IMG/VR virus record: IMGVR_UViG_3300009100_000013
Location: 1-54,889 of that record
Source: a virus
Direction: 5' to 3' (one strand)
DNA length: 54,889 nt
This document shows positions 16,212 to 26,490 of this stretch, in pieces. The number at the start of each line of letters is the position of its first letter. Position 1 is the first letter of the stretch. A model generated the notes under the pieces. The model did no database searches. It saw only the letters and a list, made by a program, of their open reading frames with translations, and was not told the origin of the DNA. Both the position numbers and the translations under genes were made by a program.

Positions 16212-18029
16212 TTATGGACCAAAAATCCATAAAATGTCGGAATTTGTCTTTCCTTGATTGCCAAAGCCTGTATCAGAGGGATATTTTACCTCTACAGAAA
16301 AGCCCAAACCAGCTCCTTTAATTCTATTAATTACGCTAACACAACTATTCCTGGCTGTGCCCAAATCAGTTAAAAAGCTACCCTTATCAGAATCATCTCC
16401 TGGGGGTACATATTTGCTTTTATTTTTTATAAAAATAACATCTGAGCCAACAGGATGTGAATGAACAAATTGATAACTAGCATCTAAAAGTATATCTTTA
16501 CCGTTTAAAACAGCTCTGTAAGGCACCAAAACTTCTTCGTTATTATATCCTATATCAAAATATAGATAACCACCAGTGGTCACAAAGCCATTTGTGCTTT
16601 GAACGGTTAGTATATTATAATTGCCCGCTTGCATGATGGCAGTTTCTGTAGTTGAAGAAACATTGGTTAAAATATAATCATTTAAATTAACCAAATAATT
16701 AGTTTTAAATAAATTATCTAAATTTCTTACCGAAGCGGTTAAGGTTACAGTTACCCTACTTTGTTCGCCAAATAATGTTTCTCCGGCAGTAAAGGTTCCT
16801 TGAACATTACCCAAAATTGAGGACAGTGAAGAAGTTTGAGATGATAAAATCCCGCTTGCCGTAGAAGTAAGACCAATTATCGTTTCACCCGATGTAAAAG
16901 TTCCACTGGAATGGGTTAAAGTATAATAAACTTCAGAAATATATGCCCCGCCTTCCGTTGGAGTTCTTTCGATTACAGATGTGGTCGCTGGTATAAAAAC
17001 TATAGTTTCGTTAGGCTCGCCTTCAATAACTGCTGCATATTGTTCTTGGCTGAAAACCGTTCTTTTCGTGGGCGTAAAAAATGTTATATTATTAACATTT
17101 GATATAGTAAGCGTTTGCGTAACGCTATTTTGATTTAATATTTCAAAATAAGAAAAGCTAACCGATCCATTAACAACATTAGTTATTGTAAAGCTGCCTT
17201 TATTACTATCATTAAATTGAGAACCTGACACCACAACATAATCATCTTTAGAAAGAGCTACGAACCCAGGATCTTGTCCAGCAATCCAGGTAAATCTAGT
17301 AGTTATGCCATTTAAATTGGTAACTCCGCTGGTATAATTTTGAATTCTTAATTGAGTCGTAGTACTTTCTGTGGTATTAATAAACGTATTAAATTTTAAA
17401 TATAAATTGGCCGTACCACCTACAATTCTAACTGAGCCGGCGGTACCTAACGTATTTGTAAATAATCTAACCTTTTCATTTTGACCAGATGCGTCAAAAT
17501 AAGCTAATGCGAAAGCACTCGCACCTATTGTACTTAATTTCTGAGAAATAACGCTGGACAACTCAATGGCTGTAATATTGCTAATTGAATCAAAGTCAGA
17601 TGTTTCAAAAACAATGTTATAAACGTGTTTTTCGTCAATTATAATTGATAAATCCGTACCATTAACCAAAGAATAATTTTCAGAAAGCTCTGTTTCAGCA
17701 AATGCCCTAGTAAGAGATGTATCAAAATAGATATCTAAAACATTTAAAATTGCATTTCTTGAAAGTTCAAAATTAGTAGTTTCTGTAACTATTCTTCTAT
17801 AGGCGCTATCAGAAATGCCGATTCCAAATGGTCTGGCAATACCGCAATTACTACCGTGTATGTCAAGAAATTGTCCTTCGGCAGTTTTAGCAAATAATGA
17901 TTTGAATAATTCTTGAGCATTATTATCTAAAAAATCATCACCCGCAGCAATACCCTGAAGCCAAGAATTTATATTTGGCCCACTTATTGCTGGATTCAGT
18001 AATGTTCTTAGATAATCGTATTTTGCCAT
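16212..18029 (-). CDS. Baseplate protein following baseplate J (gpI-like position)
   Basis: A 605-residue protein ending just before the giant baseplate J gene product begins its own reading frame downstream in the same orientation. The N-terminus has GQFLDIHGSNCGIARPFGIG then ISDSAYRRIV (about 52-82), a pattern of baseplate wedge and tail protein I-type proteins. The middle carries one copy of the shared GD-type beta module (SKDDYVVVSGSQFNDSNKG). Further on, two G-T-F-T-x-G-E-T repeats occur, which are typical of phage structural proteins. In P2-like and Mu-like phages the gene after J encodes gpI; the position agrees, though this protein is far longer. Likely a baseplate wedge part linking to fibres. 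Confidence 0.7.
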   Translation of the reverse strand: MAKYDYLRTLLNPAISGPNINSWLQGIAAGDDFLDNNAQELFKSLFAKTAEGQFLDIHGSNCGIARPFGIGISDSAYRRIVTETTNFELSRNAILNVLDIYFDTSLTRAFAETELSENYSLVNGTDLSIIIDEKHVYNIVFETSDFDSISNITAIELSSVISQKLSTIGASAFALAYFDASGQNEKVRLFTNTLGTAGSVRIVGGTANLYLKFNTFINTTESTTTQLRIQNYTSGVTNLNGITTRFTWIAGQDPGFVALSKDDYVVVSGSQFNDSNKGSFTITNVVNGSVSFSYFEILNQNSVTQTLTISNVNNITFFTPTKRTVFSQEQYAAVIEGEPNETIVFIPATTSVIERTPTEGGAYISEVYYTLTHSSGTFTSGETIIGLTSTASGILSSQTSSLSSILGNVQGTFTAGETLFGEQSRVTVTLTASVRNLDNLFKTNYLVNLNDYILTNVSSTTETAIMQAGNYNILTVQSTNGFVTTGGYLYFDIGYNNEEVLVPYRAVLNGKDILLDASYQFVHSHPVGSDVIFIKNKSKYVPPGDDSDKGSFLTDLGTARNSCVSVINRIKGAGLGFSVEVKYPSDTGFGNQGKTNSDILWIFGP

Positions 18030-18030
18030 A

Positions 18031-21000
18031 TTAATTGCCCAACAAACTTACAGCTATATCTTCTTGGCTAACGATAAGGGCTTTTTCTGAATATCCGACA
18101 GATATAACATCATTTGAAGAATTATATGTTGGGAAAATAATGCTGGCCGCTAAAACGCCATTCACACTGGTAACTGCGGTAATAATGTCACTTAATGGAA
18201 TGCTTTGACCGATTAAAGAAGAATTAACCACAGAGGCAATGGAGGATTTTACAGTATTCTCAATGTCCTGGAATTTAATTCCAGTTTTTAACCTTACACC
18301 AACTGAAATTTTAATTCTCTTAGGCAGAGGAGGTCGCAGATCAATGTAGGCTGATGTAGCCTTTATACCTGGATAAAGCGTGGAATTTTCTGGGTCACCA
18401 TAAACGACCTTGGTAGCTTCAGCGATTAATCCATTGTAATATGAATACCCATCTATACCGAAATTAGTATCCGTATCAAATTCTAATTTATTCAAAGCAT
18501 CAAACACGAATTCAAAAGAATCGCTTATTTTGCCACTCAATTGAGCAATATAATCACCGATAACGATATCTTCATAAATTGAATTAAGGGCGCTCGGGGC
18601 AGCTATCGCTACAACCGGTCTATAAAAATTACTGGTATCAGCATTGTAAAAATTAATATATGTAAATAAATTACCAGCTAAAGATGTTAATGAAACGGCA
18701 CTACTAAAATTACTATCTATGGTTAAAGTTTGAGTGCCAGATACATTTGACACAGTATATGAACCATCATTTGCAGAACCGAGAACATTTCCAGATAATA
18801 CCAATGAATCCCCTGGCAAGATTGAATCAGAGCTGTAGAATGATAAATTTGAATTGGCCGATAAGGTAGTTCTTTCTTCAATAGCGCTTGAATTTTCAAC
18901 CCAAAACCCAGTAGAAACGGCCCTTACAACTCTATAAGTTCCAGCGTTTTCCGCATTAAACACCGTACCTGGGGCAATAACCACAAAATCACCCTGAAGA
19001 ACATTGGTAAATACAGGGGCGGTTCCTACACCAGTATAAACAAAAAATGCGAAATTGCCGTGTTTTTCTACTTGTATTTTTGTAGTATTATCGCCAGAAT
19101 GAGTTCTGGCAGTATAAAAAGAACCGCCAGTGATGCTCAAAGTACTCGGCAATGAAATACTGGCTAAAGAAGAAGAACTTAATCCAACATTTTTTGACAA
19201 AGGTAGCGTAGAAGATAATTTTATCCAAGCACCAGAATAAAGCCCTGCCGAGGCCCCCGCCGTTGTTCTAATCAATTCGTAAGCTACAGGACTACCCACC
19301 GGAAGGGCTGTTCCTACGATTGTACCTCCAGCCGAATTAGCGGCTCCACCGTCAATTTTAACGGCTCCAGCAGTACCCACTATTGAAGAGGCAATTTGTA
19401 TTTTTCCACCTTGATCAGAAGCTTTTATTTCTCCTAAATTGGCTATGCCAGAAACTGCCGGTGAACCAAAAAATGCAACCACTTGTTTAGCTGTATGAGG
19501 AATTAACTTAAATTGTTCGCCAACCAAAGTATAAAGGCCATTGGTTAGGCTAAAATTCGCTTCCGTGGTAAATTGTGGTGAAGCGGTCAATGTGGCATTA
19601 TTAACCCAATTTTCTCCATCAGATAATTGAACATAATTTTGCGTTGCACCAGTAAAATCTCTAATAATTCTATTTACCAGGCCAGAACCAGATTCACCTA
19701 CACCTAAGCTAGCTGTTACATAATTATTAACATTTTGATTCATCCATGAAATCAAATTGTTTGCAGTAGCCGTAGCAGAAATTGGATAAAATTTCAAATT
19801 AGATGTTGCACCTAAAGTTTTGGCAACGCTTTCAGAAGTTGCACTTGCATTATAATTTGTTACGGTAAATGTCGTTTGAGAAACGTTAGTGACCCTAAAG
19901 ATTCCTTGATTACCGGCTGTAAAATTGGTATTTGGACCAATGTAGGCTATATCACCGGCAATTACCCCATCACTTACAAAAGTGGGCGTTGTACCAGAGT
20001 TCCAGAAATAAGTTGCATTAGGCGCCGAATATGATATAGTAAAAGAAGTTGTTCCATCATATGTTGCGGCTCTTTGACTATCAGATGATAGTAAAACAGT
20101 TAAATCAACGCCACCAGCAGTATTTCCAGAATTTAAAGTATATGAAAAGCTAGTATTTGGACCATAAGGATATCCCAAAAAGAATCTATATTGATTTCCA
20201 TCCGGACCGTATTTAGCAGATCTTACAATAAATCCGTTATTACTCCCATCGGCATCAACAATTGCTCTAGCCCTGGACCACAATTTATAATTTGAAAAGT
20301 CGAAAGCACCACCAAAAGAGGTTGTTAAGCCAATGTTACCCCCATCCACATCAGTGGCCGAAAATGAATTGGCCGTAGGACTTGGACTAGAGTTTACAGA
20401 AATAGTTCTGAAGGCATTTAATTTAATAGATTTTTCAACGGGAGAATTATCAAAAACAAGAAACAAGGAATCCGTGCCGGAAAAATCAAAGGCATTAGCA
20501 ATATAAGCTCTATCACCAACAAGCCTATCTTTTATAGTTGGTTTAGCAACCAATGTAACCGTAGTTGAACCAGATACGAGATGTCTAATCCCTGTCCAAT
20601 TATAAATATTATTTCCAAATCTATTGGTAGATGAAGTATTAAAGGTTTTAACAAATCCAGCCATTTTATCTGGCGAAATGGTTACAGAAGTGGTGCTATT
20701 GAATAAATAAGTAGTAGTTGATGTATCATTTACTGATACAATCAAAGGCGTTGTAAATAAAGGCGTGCCTATTTCTTTGTTGGCGCTTTCAACGAAGCCT
20801 ATGTGACTTGTTGTAGAAAAATCATCATCACCTATTGTGAAATCAAATGTTTGTCCATTTAAATCTGCTGTTAAAAAGTAAATTTGACCAACATCTTCAT
20901 TAAATGTGTTAGTAGTTAATCTGATTCTATCAGTATCGGCAACTTTTGACTCTATTCCAACTAATTTATTAGAATTAATTGTTTCGGTCCATTGAATTAA

Positions 21001-23286
21001 AGATTGATTGATAGGGCCTGTTCTAAAGTCTTGTACAATGCCATTGCTTCTTACAACTTTGAAGCTATCGTTATTAACCAAAGTGTAAGTTCCGCCGTTA
21101 CCGTTAGCCTTTTCTACATCAATATAAGTGCTAGCATCGGTATTACTAATTCTAAAATAACCTCTATTATCAGCATGAGTTATAGCTGTATCCCAAATAA
21201 TAGCCCAGTCACCGATGCTAGCATTAACGAAAGTGTTGGCCGCAGATGTGTATCTCCAAATGTTTGTGCCAACATTTGTAACAGTAATGTTTGCACCAGA
21301 AATAGCAGAAGTGCTGATTATTTCAACTTCAGAATCATTTAATGTAAATAAATTAGCCGTCGCAGCGACGTTGACTATGCCAGAAGTCAAAGCATCTGTT
21401 TGAACATAGGCTCTAGTATCTGATGTACCAGCTTGAAATGTATCACCAGTTTCAGCAGCATCGGTAAGAATAACTTGGCCCGTACCTCTAATTAAACTAT
21501 AATCAGAAGATTGACCTTGGCTCAATTCTACAGAAAACACCCCGCCGACAGTTACTAACGTTCCGCCAACAATCTCAATGCTAGCTAAATCACTTGCACC
21601 TTTATTAGATTTAATTTGTAGTATATTACCAGATACAACGCCTGTAGCCCCTGGAATCGTACTATTTACGGCATTTGCCCAAGCTTCTAGGGTGGCGCTT
21701 TGAGGGCTATACGGAGATAAATTACTTGAATCAAAAGTGTATGTAGCATCGGGCGTGCCATCAACAGATAAAATTAACGTGTAGCTAGAAGAAGATAGCC
21801 CCCAAGGATAAGCGATACTTTCAACCAACGCTTCTGAACCATCTTTGATTAATTCATCGTCATTTTTATAAAGTTTTAAGGTATACTGTCTTCCTGTTTG
21901 GAAATTGAATATTTCATTGGCATCGGTTCCGGAAATTGGAACGGCTATTTCCATATCCTCATTTGTATCAGCTTTTGCGCTTAAAACTATTTTAGTGGCG
22001 CCTTCGGCTGTTCTAGCTGTAAATAACAAATCTGAATTAGCATTGATACTGGCTACAATTTCATAGGCTGTAGCGCTGGTAATATCAAAAAAATCAGCAG
22101 AGGAGAATGAATGTTCAGATAACACGCCTCCCACTTGTAAAGCTAATTTTGAACCATCCGTCAATAAAAATGGTTGACTTGATAAAGAGGTGATTTGAGC
22201 TTTAACTAAGGCCGGATTGACCAATTGTAGGAATTTTTGTCCACCAACAGCGTTATCTAGAATAATTTCTTCGCCAACACCTGTATAAATTGGCTCGTAT
22301 GCCGTACCATCATCTACATATAAGATAGTAGGATCATTACCTGTAGCTTCGGCAATTGAGGCAGAAATTATTCTTTTTTGTTCGTCGGCAGCAACTAGGT
22401 TTATAACACCGTTTAAAATAGATTGATTTGTACCATTAGTATTGGTTGAATTTTTCTTTTTAATTCGGTCTCTTAAATCTATATCACCTTCTTCATCACG
22501 CGCGTTGGTAAAAGGAAATTCGTTGCTAACCGATAGATTTGGAAAAGGAGGTGATGGAAAATCAGTAATTGCATTTGATGGAACGTTGCCAGTAGTGCCT
22601 AGCGATTCACAAATGCAAGATACGCCCGTAACAGTATCTTCACCGTCTAGCAAAATGGCTGAATCTAAAATAGAAAATGAAACTGGGGCGTCGACGCCAA
22701 TTACACCAGTGTTAACCAAAGTTCCAGAGGGGATCGTTCTGTTACCGCCTTGAGCCAATATTACCGATTCACCTGTATTATGGAATTTATTGGTTGAAGC
22801 GTTTAAGGTTATTTTATAATAATTTCCTACAGCAACAATTGCTGTATAAGGAATTGGTCCTTCAATATTAACCGTTCCGCGTCCAATATATAATGAACCG
22901 GTACTTGGCCAAGTTGAAGCGTCATTTACATAAATAATTGACGAATTGGCAATAGGAGCTGGTAAACCTTGATAAATGGTAGTATTTAATTTTGTAAAGC
23001 TATTGTCAGTAATGGTAATTGGACCAGAGGATTTTGATGCAGGTAATCTTGATAAACCTCTTTGAGCAGCCAAAAGGTCTAAAATAGCTCCTTCTGCCCT
23101 ATCGATATCAATTGAATCAAGAGCTGCTAAAATGTCATTTGCAACACCAAAATCGCTTTCGGCTGCACTTTCAAGAATTGAAAGAAGCACTGAGCCACTT
23201 TCCAAGTCCGATAGACCCGCTTCGGATTGGACGCGACGAATCATTAAACCCAAGATCTGTTCATACGAACGTAATTCTAATGCCAT
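18031..23286 (-). CDS. Giant baseplate J-like protein
   Basis: A 1751-residue protein. The N-terminus (SYEQILGLMIRRVQSEAGLS, then an AAESDFGVANDILAALDSI helix and RAEGAILDLLAAQRGLSRLPA) is the conserved start of baseplate J/gp47-like wedge proteins. The last 110 residues (RPPLPKRIKISVGVRLKTG, helix FQDIENTVKSSIASVV, PLSDIITAVTSVNGV) match the family's C-terminal end. Typical members have about 300-600 residues, so roughly 1200 residues are inserted between, made of beta domains including four copies of the G-D-x-x-x-I...N-x-G module. It forms the wedge that triggers sheath contraction. The insert may carry decoration or adsorption functions. Confidence 0.87.
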   Translation of the reverse strand: MALELRSYEQILGLMIRRVQSEAGLSDLESGSVLLSILESAAESDFGVANDILAALDSIDIDRAEGAILDLLAAQRGLSRLPASKSSGPITITDNSFTKLNTTIYQGLPAPIANSSIIYVNDASTWPSTGSLYIGRGTVNIEGPIPYTAIVAVGNYYKITLNASTNKFHNTGESVILAQGGNRTIPSGTLVNTGVIGVDAPVSFSILDSAILLDGEDTVTGVSCICESLGTTGNVPSNAITDFPSPPFPNLSVSNEFPFTNARDEEGDIDLRDRIKKKNSTNTNGTNQSILNGVINLVAADEQKRIISASIAEATGNDPTILYVDDGTAYEPIYTGVGEEIILDNAVGGQKFLQLVNPALVKAQITSLSSQPFLLTDGSKLALQVGGVLSEHSFSSADFFDITSATAYEIVASINANSDLLFTARTAEGATKIVLSAKADTNEDMEIAVPISGTDANEIFNFQTGRQYTLKLYKNDDELIKDGSEALVESIAYPWGLSSSSYTLILSVDGTPDATYTFDSSNLSPYSPQSATLEAWANAVNSTIPGATGVVSGNILQIKSNKGASDLASIEIVGGTLVTVGGVFSVELSQGQSSDYSLIRGTGQVILTDAAETGDTFQAGTSDTRAYVQTDALTSGIVNVAATANLFTLNDSEVEIISTSAISGANITVTNVGTNIWRYTSAANTFVNASIGDWAIIWDTAITHADNRGYFRISNTDASTYIDVEKANGNGGTYTLVNNDSFKVVRSNGIVQDFRTGPINQSLIQWTETINSNKLVGIESKVADTDRIRLTTNTFNEDVGQIYFLTADLNGQTFDFTIGDDDFSTTSHIGFVESANKEIGTPLFTTPLIVSVNDTSTTTYLFNSTTSVTISPDKMAGFVKTFNTSSTNRFGNNIYNWTGIRHLVSGSTTVTLVAKPTIKDRLVGDRAYIANAFDFSGTDSLFLVFDNSPVEKSIKLNAFRTISVNSSPSPTANSFSATDVDGGNIGLTTSFGGAFDFSNYKLWSRARAIVDADGSNNGFIVRSAKYGPDGNQYRFFLGYPYGPNTSFSYTLNSGNTAGGVDLTVLLSSDSQRAATYDGTTSFTISYSAPNATYFWNSGTTPTFVSDGVIAGDIAYIGPNTNFTAGNQGIFRVTNVSQTTFTVTNYNASATSESVAKTLGATSNLKFYPISATATANNLISWMNQNVNNYVTASLGVGESGSGLVNRIIRDFTGATQNYVQLSDGENWVNNATLTASPQFTTEANFSLTNGLYTLVGEQFKLIPHTAKQVVAFFGSPAVSGIANLGEIKASDQGGKIQIASSIVGTAGAVKIDGGAANSAGGTIVGTALPVGSPVAYELIRTTAGASAGLYSGAWIKLSSTLPLSKNVGLSSSSLASISLPSTLSITGGSFYTARTHSGDNTTKIQVEKHGNFAFFVYTGVGTAPVFTNVLQGDFVVIAPGTVFNAENAGTYRVVRAVSTGFWVENSSAIEERTTLSANSNLSFYSSDSILPGDSLVLSGNVLGSANDGSYTVSNVSGTQTLTIDSNFSSAVSLTSLAGNLFTYINFYNADTSNFYRPVVAIAAPSALNSIYEDIVIGDYIAQLSGKISDSFEFVFDALNKLEFDTDTNFGIDGYSYYNGLIAEATKVVYGDPENSTLYPGIKATSAYIDLRPPLPKRIKISVGVRLKTGIKFQDIENTVKSSIASVVNSSLIGQSIPLSDIITAVTSVNGVLAASIIFPTYNSSNDVISVGYSEKALIVSQEDIAVSLLGN

Positions 23287-23321
23287 TTTTTCACTTGTAA
23301 ATTAAAGGTGGGATTTATCAT

Positions 23322-23335
23322 AGATTAAGTTTAAG
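23322..23335 (-). promoter_or_regulatory. Recurrent intergenic motif CTTAAACTTAATCT (site B)
   Basis: Identical over 14 bases to site A at 15713-15726. It overlaps the stop of the gp25-fusion gene and sits about 35 bases before the start of the giant baseplate J gene. The bases that follow (ATGATAAATCCC) are A+T-rich, as at site A. A promoter-like role is inferred from repetition and position. Confidence 0.45.
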
Positions 23336-25985
23336 TGCTAATACGGAAAGAAAAGGGCAAAACGCTGTTGTTTGCATTCACAGTAACGCCTCCGCTTAAA
23401 CGTAAAATAGGTCCTTGCAAATCTACAGAAATAAATTGAACTTCGCCAAATCTAGCATCGGAAATAATGGTAGAAATTGCTTGATCTTTGACTTCATTTG
23501 CCGTAATATCGGTAACGGCGGTTCCGGGTTGTAAACCAGAACCGTATGAAGGATGTCTCAATAAAGACCCCTTTTCAGTAATAAACTTTAATCGCAAAGC
23601 TTGCTGTAAATTGGCCATGCCACCAACAAGAACTACTTTGCCAGTTTTACTTAAAACAACATCATTATCGGAGCCAAGAGCGATATCCACGCCTGTAAAA
23701 TTGGATAATTGATCTATATCTTGAAAGTAATATGGCAATGGTCTCAATCTTGATGGAATATTATTTGGAGCATCATTTGAAGGAATGAATATGGTATTAT
23801 TAGAATTTACAGTGCCTTTGGCAAAATATTGAATTTTTGCCTCATCCCCCAATTCCAATATGGACAAATTGTCATCACCATCTACCGTTATCAAATAATT
23901 ATTATTATTCAATCTTTTAACATTTACAATAGTTCTAGAAAATGGTACCACAACTTCACTGCTTAAAATGATTTTTTGACCGATATATAACGCAGACCCG
24001 TCTTCAATAGAAATATTGTTACCATTGCCATTACTTAATAGACTTTGATAAACACCATCTTCATCAATAAAAGGTGGGGCCAAGCCGTTTAATAAAGCTA
24101 TTTCAATAGCTCTTCCAGAATCATCCAGATAGTACCGAGCTATTTCTTCTAAAGTTTTGCCATATAATACAGGAACGGCAATTTTACCAGCAGATTCACG
24201 AACATTTAATCCAGCAGATGAAGCTAGGCTGCCAATAAAATTAAATGACTCATTAATGGAATTGTCTCCGGCCACTTCAAAAGCTGTAAACTCATCTAAA
24301 ATTCTAACTAAATCTCGTATAGCTTTTAATAAATCCATCTCTTTTCGGGACGGTCTTCTAGTTACAGAAGGGTAATTAACGCTATAATAACGTAACGTGG
24401 TATCGGTAGTTGTGTCGCCCAAACCAAATGAAACGGCACAATCTCTAGAAAACTGCTCTGCAAAAGATTTCATTTTAACAAAGTCTTGTCTATTGTAGTT
24501 TCTAACCCTGGCGATTTCATCTGCAATCTTATTTTGTAAATTGGATGGTATATTAAGTAAATCTAAAGGAATTGCATCCAATAAAGGTCCGCCAAAATTA
24601 GAATCACTTAAGATTTTATCTAATAAAGGCGTAGAAGAAACGGGCTTGTTTACTGAACCGGCTGCCGGACCTGGTCTATCAGCAGCAACATTTGTACCAG
24701 TAGAGCCTGATTGGTCATTTGTGCTTAATAAAGCGGATGTAGTTTGATTGCCTTGAGTATCTGGGCTCCCTTGGTTTGTTTCACCCAAAAGGGTATTTAT
24801 AAAGTTTTTAGGAAACTGATTAAAACTTTTTTCAACAGATTTCCAAGCTCCTTCTACATCAGCTACAGCTGATAAGATCGGTCCTTTTGCCGCCAAAACT
24901 AAGTCACCCGGTAAATCAACTATAGTTTTGGCAATACCGGCCAAGTCTTTACCAATTAGAATCAATTCTCTAACAACATTAACCAATCTAGCAAAGTCTG
25001 CCCTAATGGCATTGCCTATATTAGCCACTTGTTGTAATATCTTTCTAACTCCTTGTAATGCTTGAATAATGCCTTGTATTTTACCTATATTCTCAAAAAT
25101 TCCTTGGGATAAAGATTTGTCCAAAGAATCTTTAGCTCCACCGCTAATTTTAATTCTTTTCCAAGCTTCTAATTGCATTGTGTAACGATATTCTAATGGA
25201 CTATCGGCACTGCGCTGCATTGTAAATCTTTTTGGAGTAATTAAATACGTAGTGTTATCTTTAGCAATATCCAGAGCTAATCGTAAATCGCGATTTTCTG
25301 GTCTTTTAGAAATATCAGCCCAAAGGTCTAAAAAATCCTTTAATTTGTGAAATTGAGCATAACCAGTGTTTTCCAACTCGGGTGTGTTGGTTGCACCAAC
25401 ACCACCAACCGCTTGAAGTTGACTTCTAACGTTTTGAACTTGTCTACCAACAGCTTGAGCTGAACGAAGTGTATTACCGGCTAATTCTCCTAAAATTCCA
25501 GAAGAATACGATTCTGCGCCCAATTGTCTAAATGGCAATACTCCGGTAGTACCGGCAATCGTTATCATTCGCAAAGGAGCGCCATTATTTTCAATTAAAA
25601 TGCCATCACTCAAAACGGTTGTTTGATTGGCAAAAATTGTATCAATACTCAAATTTTGAGGAGCTATTGGTAAAACGAAGATTGGTTGAGTTAATTGACC
25701 AGAAATTAATCCGTTTCCTAAAATGGAATATTCTGTATTATCAGAAGGAGAACCGGTATTTAAAGGATTTTTAACCTTGCTTTCGGAGGCTTTAAGAATC
25801 ATAAGCCTATAAGGCAATAATTTATTCCAATTATCTGATTTAAAAAGAAAATTTTGTGAAATCGGAAAAAATTCACTTTCTGCAATCTTTTGATTAATTG
25901 CATCTTTTATTACATTATAAATTTCTGTGCCTGATGCATTTTTATTTGCACCAAACGAAATTACTTTATTTTGTAATAATGCCAT
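23331..25985 (-). CDS. Baseplate protein: tail-hub/LysM-type region fused to gp25-like domain
   Basis: An 884-residue protein that appears to join two functions. Residues about 95-175 (FVLPIAPQNLSIDTIFANQT, then GAPLRMITIAGTTGVLP) resemble the N-terminal domain of XkdP/LysM-type tail proteins, and residues about 600-650 (PVLYGKTLEEIARYYLDDSG) fit a LysM-like unit. The last 114 residues (GGMANLQQALRLKFITEKGS, HPSYGSGLQPG, FISVDLQGPI) are the gp25/GpW-type baseplate wedge domain, normally a separate protein of about 130 residues. The middle (270-400) is helical. gp25 docks the sheath to the baseplate. In transcription order it precedes baseplate J, which agrees with myovirus order. Confidence 0.82.
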   Translation of the reverse strand: MALLQNKVISFGANKNASGTEIYNVIKDAINQKIAESEFFPISQNFLFKSDNWNKLLPYRLMILKASESKVKNPLNTGSPSDNTEYSILGNGLISGQLTQPIFVLPIAPQNLSIDTIFANQTTVLSDGILIENNGAPLRMITIAGTTGVLPFRQLGAESYSSGILGELAGNTLRSAQAVGRQVQNVRSQLQAVGGVGATNTPELENTGYAQFHKLKDFLDLWADISKRPENRDLRLALDIAKDNTTYLITPKRFTMQRSADSPLEYRYTMQLEAWKRIKISGGAKDSLDKSLSQGIFENIGKIQGIIQALQGVRKILQQVANIGNAIRADFARLVNVVRELILIGKDLAGIAKTIVDLPGDLVLAAKGPILSAVADVEGAWKSVEKSFNQFPKNFINTLLGETNQGSPDTQGNQTTSALLSTNDQSGSTGTNVAADRPGPAAGSVNKPVSSTPLLDKILSDSNFGGPLLDAIPLDLLNIPSNLQNKIADEIARVRNYNRQDFVKMKSFAEQFSRDCAVSFGLGDTTTDTTLRYYSVNYPSVTRRPSRKEMDLLKAIRDLVRILDEFTAFEVAGDNSINESFNFIGSLASSAGLNVRESAGKIAVPVLYGKTLEEIARYYLDDSGRAIEIALLNGLAPPFIDEDGVYQSLLSNGNGNNISIEDGSALYIGQKIILSSEVVVPFSRTIVNVKRLNNNNYLITVDGDDNLSILELGDEAKIQYFAKGTVNSNNTIFIPSNDAPNNIPSRLRPLPYYFQDIDQLSNFTGVDIALGSDNDVVLSKTGKVVLVGGMANLQQALRLKFITEKGSLLRHPSYGSGLQPGTAVTDITANEVKDQAISTIISDARFGEVQFISVDLQGPILRLSGGVTVNANNSVLPFSFRIST

Positions 25986-26002
25986 AATATAAGGTTAAGG
26001 TT

Positions 26003-26488
26003 TTAGACTATGGGAAAAGCAGTTGGTGGAGGCAAAGCAATAATAGCCTGACCTCCCTGAGAAACGCCATATATAGCAGCAGCTATGGTATTAGCAGCAG
26101 CCGTTAAATCTAAGTTGCCTTGAGTATTAGCTAAGAAAATTGGTGGCAATAAAGCACTTAATGTAGAAATTGAAGGTGGTGGTGTAAGTACCGTAGCAGT
26201 GGGGAAAAGCGTAGAAGCTAAAGGAACCATTGCCGCCCAAAAAGCATTGACAGCATCGGCTATTTTTTGAGCTCCTTGGCCAGAATTGGACAATCCAGTT
26301 GCGGCCGCTATAAAGGCTGCTTTTGGAAGTGATTGAAGGCTCAATGGAACAATTGGGACCGGACCGGCCTGAGCCGTGCTCATAAAATCTACATAAGCAC
26401 TAGCTAATTTTTCAACGGCAACAGATTCCTGATCAGTTGGAGTCATATTGGCCAGACCGGCAGCTAATGTGGCTTGAATTAAGGGCAT
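26003..26488 (-). CDS. Hypothetical Ala-rich tail-cluster protein
   Basis: A 161-residue protein of unknown function with unusually high Ala, Pro, Leu and Ile content and few charges. It starts PLIQATLAAGLANM, has a Pro-rich central segment (TVLTPPPSISTLSALLPPIF) and ends with IIALPPPTAFPIV. The helices could be amphipathic or membrane-seeking. It stands between the central spike gene and the LysM/gp25 fusion, where many myoviruses encode small baseplate parts. I can assign it only to the baseplate region by context. Confidence 0.6.
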   Translation of the reverse strand: MPLIQATLAAGLANMTPTDQESVAVEKLASAYVDFMSTAQAGPVPIVPLSLQSLPKAAFIAAATGLSNSGQGAQKIADAVNAFWAAMVPLASTLFPTATVLTPPPSISTLSALLPPIFLANTQGNLDLTAAANTIAAAIYGVSQGGQAIIALPPPTAFPIV

Positions 26489-26490
26489 AA

